DNA of 6,568 bases from Thioalkalivibrio sp. (GTDB lineage Bacteria > Pseudomonadota > Gammaproteobacteria > Ectothiorhodospirales > Ectothiorhodospiraceae), in the NCBI GenBank assembly GCA_007120155.1, contig SKOF01000048.1, positions 1 to 6,568 of the forward strand, in the 5' to 3' direction. Below are positions 1-5,825 of this stretch, one piece after another. Below the pieces are notes generated by a model. That model saw only the letters and a list, made by a program, of their open reading frames with translations, ran no database searches and was not told the origin of the DNA. The position numbers and the translations under genes were made by a program. Within the stretch, counting starts at the first letter, position 1, and each line of letters opens with the position of its first letter.

Positions 1-2501
1 ATCCGGACGTGACCGCCATCGACCGTCCTCCCGAACTGGCGGTGATCGCCACCCCCGCAGCCACGGTACCCGGCATCGTGCGCCAGTGCGGTGAAGCGGG
101 GGTGTCCGGGGTGATCGTGATGTCGGCAGGCTTCGCGGAAGCGGGCGACGACGGCGTGCGCCTGCAGCAAGCGATGATGGAGGCGGCGCGCGAGTCGGGG
201 GTGCGCATCATCGGCCCCAACTGCCTGGGCGTCATCCGTCCGAGCCAGCGGATCAACGCCACGTTCAGCCGCAACACCGCCCTGCCCGGCCACCTGGCGC
301 TGGTGTCCCAGTCAGGCGCGATCTGCACCGCCATCCTCGACTGGGCGGAAGCCCAGCATATCGGGTTCTCCCTGGTGGCCTCCCTCGGGGACGCCGCGGA
401 CGTGGATTTCGGCGATGTGCTGGACTACCTGGCCCTGGACCCGGAGACGCGCAGCATCCTGCTCTACGTGGAGGGCATCCGCCATGCCCGGCGCTTCATG
501 AGCGGCCTGCGCACGGCGGCACGCATGAAGCCCGTGATCGTCATCAAGGCAGGCCGCCGCGGGGAAGGTTCGCGCGCGGCCATGTCCCATACCGGCGCGC
601 TGGTGGGGGCCGACGACGTGTTCGACGCCGCCCTGGAACGGGCCGGCGCGGTGCGCGCGGACACCGTGCAGCAACTGTTCTCCGCCGCGCGCATGCTCTC
701 CAGCGGCATGCGGGTACGCGGCAATCGGCTGGCCATTGTCACCAATGCGGGCGGGCCAGGCGTGATGGCCACGGACCGGGCCGTGGAACTGGACGTGGCC
801 ATCACGGAACTGTCGCCGGACACCCTGAAGCGCCTCGATGCCGCGCTGCCCGGACACTGGTCCCATGGCAATCCGGTGGATGTGCTGGGTGACGCGGATG
901 CGGGGCGCTACGAAACGGCCATCAGCGCCTGCCTGCAGGATCCGCAGGTGGACGGTGTCCTGACCATGCTGACACCCCAGGCCATGACCGACCCGGACGC
1001 CGTGGCCGAAGTGATGATCAACGCAGGCCGGGGGGTACGCAAACCGCTGCTGGCATGCTGGATGGGCGAGCATCACGTGAACGCGGCACGGGCACGCTTC
1101 AGCGAGGCCATGCTCCCCCATTTCGCCACCCCGGAGGCCTCGGTGGAAGCCTTCGCCTTTCTGGCCGCCCACCAGCGCAACCAGCGCCTGCTGCTGCAGG
1201 TGCCCGGTCCCCTGAGCGATCGCAGCGAGGCCGACGTGGACGGCGCGCGCATGATCATCGAGGGCGCATTGTCGGAGGGCCGACACATCCTCGGCAGCCT
1301 GGAGGCCAAGGCGGTCCTTTCGGCGTTTCGGATCCCCGTCACCCAGACATTGCAGGCTCATACCGCGGGCGAGGCCCTGGTGGCCGCCAGTACCCTGGGT
1401 TACCCGCTGGCCATGAAGATCGCCTCCCCGGACATCACCCACAAATCCGATGTGGGCGGCGTGCGCCTCAACATCACCGGCGGGGAGGCGGTGCGCAAAC
1501 ACTTCACCGAGATGACGCAGGCGGCTCGGGAGGCCCGACCCGATGCCCGTATCGACGGCGTGACCCTGGAGCGCATGTACCGGGGCAATTACGGGCGGGA
1601 ACTGATGGTCGGGGTGCTGCGCGATCCTGTATTCGGCCCGGTGATCAGCTTCGGCTCCGGCGGCACCTCGGTGGAGGTGCTGCAGGACCGGGCCGTGGCC
1701 CTGCCGCCGCTCAACGAAACGATCATTCGCGGCATGATCGGCCGTACCCGGGTGGCGCGTCTGCTGCAGCGGTTCCGGCACATGCCGCCCGTGGACGCGG
1801 CGGCACTGGAGCAGGTGCTGCTGCGCATCTCGGAGCTGGTGTGCGAACTACCCCATGTGACCGAACTGGATATCAACCCCCTGATCGTGGACGAACACGG
1901 CCTTGCCGCGGTGGATGCCCGAATCGGTGTCGACTTCCCGTCCGCTTCGGCTGCGCCCTACGCGCACATGGCCATCCACCCCTATCCGGCCTACCTGGTG
2001 AGTCAATGGCAGCTGGCCGACGGCACACCCCTGACCATCCGGCCGATCCGCCCGGAAGACGCGCAGATCGAGCAGGCGTTCGTGCGCGGCCTGTCCGAGC
2101 AGTCCCGCTACTTTCGTTTCATGCAGGCGGTCCATGAACTGACCCCGCAGATGCTGGTGCGCTTCACGCAGATCGACTACGACCGTGAGATGGCGCTGAT
2201 CGCCGTGGTCGATGACGACGGCAACGAGCTTCAGGTGGCGGTCGCCCGTTACACGGCCTACCCGGACCAGCGCAGTTGCGAGTTCGCGCTGGTGGTGGCG
2301 GATCAGTGGCAGCGCCGGGGTATCGGTTCACACCTGATGCAGGCACTGATGCAGGTGGCCAAGAACAAGGGCATCGCCCTGATGGAAGGGGAAGTGATCG
2401 CCGGCAACAGCAACATGCTGACACTCATGAAACACCTGGGCTTCAGCAGCCGTGCCCAGCCGGGTGATGAAGGGGTCGTATGGGTCGGCAAACAGTTGTG
2501 A
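1..2501 (+). CDS. pat: Pat/YfiQ-type fused NDP-forming acyl-CoA synthetase and GNAT protein acetyltransferase (5' truncated)
   Basis: The reading frame is open from base 3 to the TGA at 2499-2501; the GTG at 9 is internal, because the preceding codons (Pro-Asp) continue the family's sequence, so the start lies outside the window. Numbering from that GTG, 830 residues are present; E. coli YfiQ has 886, so roughly 60-80 residues of the N-terminal CoA-binding domain are missing. Domain order: rest of the CoA-binding domain (to about 90), succinyl-CoA-ligase-like domains with SHTGAL at 193-198 (His194 matches the phosphorylated His of ADP-forming acetyl-CoA synthetases), an ATP-grasp domain (about 430-655, with K470 and HKSD at 478-481), and a C-terminal GNAT domain (about 669-830) with the acetyl-CoA loop QRRGIG (768-773) and candidate general base Glu758 in CEFALVV. 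In Salmonella and E. coli, Pat acetylates the catalytic lysine of AMP-forming acyl-CoA ligases and switches them off. By inference this protein is a cytosolic lysine acetyltransferase that may also keep synthetase activity. Identity is secure; targets are unknown. Confidence 0.95.
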   Translation, partial: PDVTAIDRPPELAVIATPAATVPGIVRQCGEAGVSGVIVMSAGFAEAGDDGVRLQQAMMEAARESGVRIIGPNCLGVIRPSQRINATFSRNTALPGHLALVSQSGAICTAILDWAEAQHIGFSLVASLGDAADVDFGDVLDYLALDPETRSILLYVEGIRHARRFMSGLRTAARMKPVIVIKAGRRGEGSRAAMSHTGALVGADDVFDAALERAGAVRADTVQQLFSAARMLSSGMRVRGNRLAIVTNAGGPGVMATDRAVELDVAITELSPDTLKRLDAALPGHWSHGNPVDVLGDADAGRYETAISACLQDPQVDGVLTMLTPQAMTDPDAVAEVMINAGRGVRKPLLACWMGEHHVNAARARFSEAMLPHFATPEASVEAFAFLAAHQRNQRLLLQVPGPLSDRSEADVDGARMIIEGALSEGRHILGSLEAKAVLSAFRIPVTQTLQAHTAGEALVAASTLGYPLAMKIASPDITHKSDVGGVRLNITGGEAVRKHFTEMTQAAREARPDARIDGVTLERMYRGNYGRELMVGVLRDPVFGPVISFGSGGTSVEVLQDRAVALPPLNETIIRGMIGRTRVARLLQRFRHMPPVDAAALEQVLLRISELVCELPHVTELDINPLIVDEHGLAAVDARIGVDFPSASAAPYAHMAIHPYPAYLVSQWQLADGTPLTIRPIRPEDAQIEQAFVRGLSEQSRYFRFMQAVHELTPQMLVRFTQIDYDREMALIAVVDDDGNELQVAVARYTAYPDQRSCEFALVVADQWQRRGIGSHLMQALMQVAKNKGIALMEGEVIAGNSNMLTLMKHLGFSSRAQPGDEGVVWVGKQL

Positions 2502-2517
2502 GTTGTGATGATGATCC

Positions 2518-2547
2518 CCGCGGGTCCCGCGGCGGCGGAGCCGCTTT
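2518..2547 (+). terminator. Weak terminator-like hairpins just after pat
   Basis: Two overlapping inverted repeats start 16 nt after the pat stop. The first is CCGCGGG-T-CCCGCGG (2518-2532). The second is GCGGC (2532-2536) with GCCGC (2540-2544) around a GGA loop, followed by only three T residues. This could end part of the pat transcript, but the short U-tract makes it a poor intrinsic terminator; it could equally be mRNA 3'-end structure. Confidence 0.3.
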
Positions 2548-2801
2548 CCCTTGTGCCATCGCAGGTGGCAACGCGGTTCCCCCGTAAACAGCGGGCGACG
2601 GTGTGATTGGGCGCACATTTCCCCTGTCCCCTGATACCCACAATTCACTGCATGGCCGGAACACGGGCGCTCGGGAGCAGCCAGACCCGTCGCCAGGCGG
2701 GGACGAAACCGGCCCGCCGCTCACCCCGCCGACCAGGGCGGCACGCTGCCGGCAAGGGACTTCCGGTACCGATACTCCGCCTACCTCCTCCCAGGAGTTC
2801 G

Positions 2802-2829
2802 GGGGCGGCCGCAGGGCCGCCCCTTTTTT
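2802..2829 (+). terminator. Strong rho-independent terminator, plus strand
   Basis: A perfect 9-bp GC-only stem is formed by GGGGCGGCC (2802-2810) and GGCCGCCCC (2815-2823) around the loop GCAG, followed at once by six T residues (2824-2829). This is a textbook intrinsic terminator for transcription in the plus direction. On the minus strand the stem is not followed by a T-run, so it should not stop acuI transcripts efficiently by this mechanism. It lies 300 nt beyond the pat stop, so it ends either pat read-through transcripts or a separate small transcript. Confidence 0.85.
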
Positions 2830-2858
2830 CGTTGTCAGTTCAGGAGCGAAATCGGGCG

Positions 2859-3899
2859 CTATGGCTTGTCAACAGTTTCCGGAGACTGGCCACGGACAAC
2901 CGACCACGGGCTCACCAGTATCCGTCCATGGGTGCGGCCCGCGAGCATGCGGGTGCTGACATCCACCAGCTCATCCAGACCGACGGTTCCCGTATGCACG
3001 GCGGCGAGATCCCGGGGCATCAGGTCCGAGGCGAGCCGCTGCCAGAGTTCCCGCCGCCACGGCATGGGGCAGCGAGCGGAGGTCAGACCCAGCAGACTCA
3101 CGCCGCGCAGGATGAAGGGCATCACAGTGGTGTGAAGCTCCGCACCACCCGCGAGACCGATGGACACCACGTTGCCCCAGGGACGAATGCTGCGCACCAC
3201 CGAGGAAAGCAGATCACCGCCCACCAGATCCACGGCGCCCGCCCAGCGGGCCTTCTCAAGCGGTCGCCTGCCCCATGTCACAGCGGCGCGATCCAGCACC
3301 TCGGACGCCCCGAGGGACTTGAGCCAGTCGGACAGGGCGGGTTTGCCGCTCAGCGCGATGACCTCGAACCCACGGGCCGCGAGCATGTTGATCACCAGGC
3401 ACCCCACACCGCCGGAGGCACCGGTGACCAGAATCGGTCCCGCCGAGGGCTCCTGCAGATTGAGTTCCAGTCGACTGATCGCCATGGCGGCGGTGAAGCC
3501 GGCCGTGCCCAGCAGCATGGCCTTCCGTGCGTCCAGGCCCTCGGGCATCGCCACCACCCAGTCGGCAGGCACACGGATACGGCCGGCAAATCCCCCGTGG
3601 TGGAATTCCCCCAGACCGCACCCCGTGACGATGACTTCCGTGCCGACACTGAACTCCGGCGCGACGGAGTGCACCACGCGCCCGGCGGCGTCAATGCCGC
3701 CCACCAGGGGTGAGTGGCGCAGGATCCGCCCGCCACCGGTCACGGCCAGCGCATCCTTGTAGTTGAGGCTCGACCAGGCCACCTCGATCTCCACATCGCC
3801 TTCCATGAGATCCGCGGAGGTGAGCGTCACGACCTGCGCGCGGTCGGCCCCGGCGACCTCCTCGCGAATCATCAGGGCGGGAAACGACTGATCAGCCAT
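2859..3899 (-). CDS. acuI: AcuI/YhdH-family NADPH-dependent acrylyl-CoA reductase (zinc-free MDR quinone oxidoreductase family)
   Basis: The 346-residue product closely follows E. coli YhdH (324 residues) and Rhodobacter AcuI, which reduce acrylyl-CoA to propionyl-CoA with NADPH in the cytosol. Visible landmarks: SSLNYKDAL near 43-51 at the N-terminal catalytic fold, PLVGGIDAAG (64-73), GLDARKAMLLGTAGFTAAM (121-139), the nucleotide-binding loop VTGASGGVG (158-166), and the strongly conserved TTVMPFILRGV (257-267). No zinc-ligand set typical of alcohol dehydrogenases is seen, as expected for this subfamily. The ATG at 3899 is chosen because the sequence MADQSFPALMI begins the family homology and an AAGGAAGG-rich stretch lies 9-15 nt upstream; the frame extends further up to a TTG at 4016, but those 39 residues do not look like the family. 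The protein runs about 15 residues past the usual end (GRILV at 325-329) with a tail that looks non-homologous. It probably detoxifies or assimilates acrylyl-CoA formed in propionate/DMSP-type or odd-chain acyl metabolism; the true substrate here is unproven. Confidence 0.92.
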   Translation of the reverse strand: MADQSFPALMIREEVAGADRAQVVTLTSADLMEGDVEIEVAWSSLNYKDALAVTGGGRILRHSPLVGGIDAAGRVVHSVAPEFSVGTEVIVTGCGLGEFHHGGFAGRIRVPADWVVAMPEGLDARKAMLLGTAGFTAAMAISRLELNLQEPSAGPILVTGASGGVGCLVINMLAARGFEVIALSGKPALSDWLKSLGASEVLDRAAVTWGRRPLEKARWAGAVDLVGGDLLSSVVRSIRPWGNVVSIGLAGGAELHTTVMPFILRGVSLLGLTSARCPMPWRRELWQRLASDLMPRDLAAVHTGTVGLDELVDVSTRMLAGRTHGRILVSPWSVVRGQSPETVDKP

Positions 3900-3989
3900 A
3901 CCTGGACACCGCCTTCCTTCCGGGGAAAACGTTCGCAGAAACCCCAAGGATATACCGAAAGGGCGCCGCGTGACGCCCGAGCAAGTCGA

Positions 3990-4016
3990 ATCGTAAAGGA
4001 AGGCCTTTAGATTCAA
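3990..4016 (-). promoter_or_regulatory. Possible sigma70-type promoter for acuI
   Basis: In an AT-richer patch of otherwise GC-rich DNA, the minus strand reads TTGAAT (4011-4016) and TACGAT (3990-3995), with a 15-nt spacer that is shorter than the ideal 17. The spacer overlaps a small inverted repeat AAAGG/CCTTT (3995-3999 and 4004-4008, plus-strand coordinates) that might be an operator. A second AT-rich hexamer, TATATC (3949-3954), has no convincing -35 partner. The placement 90-115 nt upstream of the acuI start is plausible, but both hexamers are imperfect, so this is only a candidate. Confidence 0.22.
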
Positions 4017-4033
4017 TTGGATATGACGACCTG

Positions 4034-4063
4034 CCCGGGCCCATGGTGCACCATGGGCCCGGG
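4034..4063. repeat. Perfect 30-bp palindrome downstream of fadL
   Basis: The 15-base arm CCCGGGCCCATGGTG (4034-4048) is followed directly by its exact reverse complement (4049-4063). As RNA it would fold into a 13-bp stem with a TGCA loop. It begins 9 bases after the stop of the minus-strand fadL gene, so it probably acts as an RNA hairpin that ends or protects the fadL transcript. There is no T-run after it in the minus direction, so it is not a standard intrinsic terminator. As DNA it could also be a binding or cruciform site. Confidence 0.9.
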
Positions 4064-4072
4064 GGACGCCAG

Positions 4073-5401
4073 TCAGAACCGGTAACGCAGGGCGGCGGCC
4101 AGGATGTGAACCCGGCCCTCGGTCGTGCCCTCCAGTTCTACCGTGGAGGCGACCGGCGTACCCGCGTAGAACGTGCGGGTCAGGTCCAGGGACTCCCTGC
4201 CCACGTGGAAGTAGGTGTAGGCGAACTCAAAACCCAGGCGGGGGTCCCGTTCATAGCTGGCGCCTGCCGACAGCCAGGTGCGGTCGCCGTCCGGCGTGCG
4301 GGTGTTGCGAAATCCGTCCCGCGTCGGGGTGCGGTCGTACTGGATGCCGCCGCGCAGGGTCCATCGGTCATCCAGCATGTACTCGGCCCCCAGGGCCAGG
4401 GCCCAGCTGTTGCGGTAGTTCTGCTGAACCGGATCCGGGTCCGGGCCCGCATCCAGCTTCACGGCAATCTCGTCGAAGTTCGACCAGTTGAACCAGGTGT
4501 ACTGGGCAAGCCCCGTCCAGCGTTCCGAGAAGCGGTGACTGAGCCCCAGGAAGACCATGTCCGGCAGTTTCAGGTCGGCCCGGCCGCGATCGCTCTCCGA
4601 GGCCCCGCCCAGGCCCACGGGCATACGGGTGGTGGCGGTCCCCTTGAGGGTGTGGGTGATGCCCTGGCGGTAATGCAGGCCCAGACGGGTGGCCTCGTCC
4701 AGATCCACCAGCACGCCCACGTTGAAGCCGTAGTCCCAGCTGTCGCCCTCCAGGGCAAACTCGCCATCGGTCGCCGGGGTGGGCCCGCCGGGCACGGTGG
4801 GATCGGGCAGGGCGTTCCTGAGCGTGGCATCCGCGTACTGGACATTGATCCCGCCGCCCACCGAAACCCGGTCGTTGATCTGTACGGCCAGGCTCGGCTG
4901 CAGATCGACCACCCGAAGCGAACTCCGGGATGAGTCGTAGCGGGCGAAGAAGCCGTCATCGTAACCGTTGGCCAGCCCGAAGGGGGTGGTCAGGCCGAAC
5001 CCGTACCAGGCTCGCTCGTTGATCGGGCGGGCATAGTACAGATTGGGCACCGGGGTCGGATCATAGGGATTGCCGCCGCCACCGCCCTCGTAGGGAAGCG
5101 GATTGCCCAACGTGCCCGGCGTGGCGGCCGTGGAACCCGTATCCCGGACCGTGGACCTGGGCATCAGCAGGATTGCCGCCGCCTGGAACTCGGGCGCCTC
5201 CAGGCGGGTCATCCCCGCCGGGTTGAAGAAGAGTGTGCTGGCATCGGCGGCGAGGGCCGCCTCGCCGGCGAAGGCCCGGCCCAGTCCGCTGACACTCTGT
5301 GCATGGATATAGAAACCGGCCGCCAGGGCAATGCCGGGCGCAGCACCCAGGCTCAGGCCCGCCACCCAGGCCAGGCCCGACCCGGTCAATCGATACGTCA
5401 T
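4073..5401 (-). CDS. FadL/OmpP1/TodX-family outer membrane transporter for long-chain fatty acids or other hydrophobic compounds
   Basis: The 442-residue product is a typical outer membrane hydrophobe transporter (FadL family, usually about 420-460 residues). Residues 1-27 form a signal peptide ending in ALA, with predicted cleavage before AGFYIHAQS, which matches the mature N-terminus of FadL-type proteins. The N-terminal hatch follows with SGLGRAFAGEAALA (38-51) and the FadL-signature NPAG (60-63). The rest alternates in the manner of beta-barrel strands (for example INDRVSVGGGINVQYADA and WTLRGGIQYDRTP) and ends in RYRF, the C-terminal Phe used as a BAM assembly signal. A Gly/Pro-rich insert at about 100-120, with five consecutive Gly at 106-110, is probably an extracellular or hatch loop. 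The ATG at 5401 is set by the signal peptide and the Shine-Dalgarno sequence GGGGGAG six bases upstream. It follows the thioesterase gene by 46 nt on the same strand, suggesting co-transcription with ligase and thioesterase. Substrate could be fatty acids, alkanes or aromatics; the ligase context favours fatty acids. Confidence 0.93.
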   Translation of the reverse strand: MTYRLTGSGLAWVAGLSLGAAPGIALAAGFYIHAQSVSGLGRAFAGEAALAADASTLFFNPAGMTRLEAPEFQAAAILLMPRSTVRDTGSTAATPGTLGNPLPYEGGGGGNPYDPTPVPNLYYARPINERAWYGFGLTTPFGLANGYDDGFFARYDSSRSSLRVVDLQPSLAVQINDRVSVGGGINVQYADATLRNALPDPTVPGGPTPATDGEFALEGDSWDYGFNVGVLVDLDEATRLGLHYRQGITHTLKGTATTRMPVGLGGASESDRGRADLKLPDMVFLGLSHRFSERWTGLAQYTWFNWSNFDEIAVKLDAGPDPDPVQQNYRNSWALALGAEYMLDDRWTLRGGIQYDRTPTRDGFRNTRTPDGDRTWLSAGASYERDPRLGFEFAYTYFHVGRESLDLTRTFYAGTPVASTVELEGTTEGRVHILAAALRYRF

Positions 5402-5407
5402 GGTGCT

Positions 5408-5414
5408 CTCCCCC
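5408..5414 (-). promoter_or_regulatory. Shine-Dalgarno site of the fadL-like gene
   Basis: The minus strand reads GGGGGAG, then AGCACC, then the ATG at 5401. The six-base spacing and the signal peptide that follows decide this start over the upstream in-frame option at 5494, which would overlap the thioesterase gene. Confidence 0.7.
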
Positions 5415-5447
5415 TGTTCGAGTATCTTGTTGTCGTAGGATTCAGGT

Positions 5448-5825
5448 CTACCTGGGCAAAGGCCGCGGACGGCCCTCATCGTCCACGGCCACATAGACCA
5501 GACGGGCGTCGGCCACGGTCAGGGTCTCCGGATCGGCCGGGTTGCGGTCCACACGCACCTCCACATCCACGGTCATGGAGGTGCGGCCCGTGCGGATCAC
5601 CTCGGCGAACACGCTCACCATGTCACCGCGCTGCACGGGCCTGCGGAAATGCATCCGCTCCACCGCCACGGTGACCACCCGCCCCCGGGCGCGCAGCACC
5701 GCAGGAATGCTGCCGGCGATATCCACCTGGGACATGACCCAGCCGCCGAACACGTCGCCACCCGAATTGGTGGGCGCGGCCGCGGCGGGCATGCGGATAC
5801 GGGGTTCGCGGAACGTGCCGTTCAT
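5448..5825 (-). CDS. YciA-like hotdog-fold acyl-CoA thioesterase
   Basis: The 125-residue product aligns by eye along its full length with E. coli/Haemophilus YciA (about 130-155 residues), a cytosolic hexameric thioesterase that hydrolyses a broad range of acyl-CoAs to free acid and CoA. Key parts are the family signature GGDVFGGWVMSQVD (22-35), containing Asn20 and Asp35, which matches the catalytic Asp of YciA (position 44 in Haemophilus), and then GRVVTVAVERMHFRRPVQRGD and the closing YVAVDDEGRPRPLP. The ATG at 5825 is chosen because homology begins there and it overlaps the upstream ligase stop as ATGA (5822-5825), a hallmark of translational coupling; GAGGG lies about 9-10 bases upstream. 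The frame stays open to 6092, but that part is antisense-free overlap with the ligase in another frame and shows no homology. Its place between an acyl-CoA ligase and FadL suggests control of the acyl-CoA pool or CoA recycling. Chain-length preference cannot be read from the sequence. Confidence 0.93.
   Translation of the reverse strand: MNGTFREPRIRMPAAAAPTNSGGDVFGGWVMSQVDIAGSIPAVLRARGRVVTVAVERMHFRRPVQRGDMVSVFAEVIRTGRTSMTVDVEVRVDRNPADPETLTVADARLVYVAVDDEGRPRPLPR

Larger units (their letters stand above)
2502..2858. other. Convergent intergenic region without a recognisable gene
   Basis: These 357 bases separate the 3' ends of pat (plus) and the acuI-like gene (minus). I see no coding sequence: the open frames here lack a ribosome binding site and continue as antisense of acuI or pat. 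The stretch holds the weak hairpins after pat, an inverted TGCCA...TGGCA near 2555-2571, several GC-rich potential stems between about 2650 and 2760 (for example CCGCC-GACCAG-GGCGG), CTCCT/AGGAG near 2786-2797, and a strong plus-strand terminator at 2802-2829. It may be a long pat 3' UTR or encode a small RNA; I could not match it to a known RNA family. Confidence 0.6.

Noticed and set aside
312..1781. A 489-residue open frame on the minus strand opposite pat, and a 360-residue plus-strand frame at 1055-2137
   Set aside because: Both are out-of-frame shadows in GC-rich coding DNA: low-complexity, Arg/Gly/Ala/His-rich translations without family resemblance, while the pat frame across the same DNA has clear domains and motifs.
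2532..2547. Taking the hairpin right after pat as the main terminator
   Set aside because: The stem is only 5 bp with three T residues; the hairpin at 2802-2829 is far stronger, so the first is kept only as a low-confidence feature.
2690..2775. Resemblance to a c-di-GMP-I (GEMM) riboswitch (GGGGACGAAACCGGCC and GGTACCGATAC) or to an SAH riboswitch (CCGCTCACCCC)
   Set aside because: Only isolated pieces match; the conserved core segments and the required order are missing, and no plus-strand gene lies downstream to be regulated.
2607..3713. A 368-residue plus-strand open frame across the intergenic region and acuI
   Set aside because: Its translation is Gln/His/Arg/Pro-rich and unlike any family, it lacks a good ribosome binding site, it runs through the strong terminator at 2802-2829, and acuI on the other strand accounts for the DNA.
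3900..4016. Upstream in-frame extension of acuI to a TTG at 4016
   Set aside because: The 39 extra residues do not resemble the N-terminus of AcuI/YhdH proteins, and the ATG at 3899 has a purine-rich ribosome binding region in front.
4043..4933. A 296-residue plus-strand open frame opposite fadL
   Set aside because: It is antisense to a well-supported FadL-family gene, starts inside the palindrome, and its translation shows no recognisable domain.
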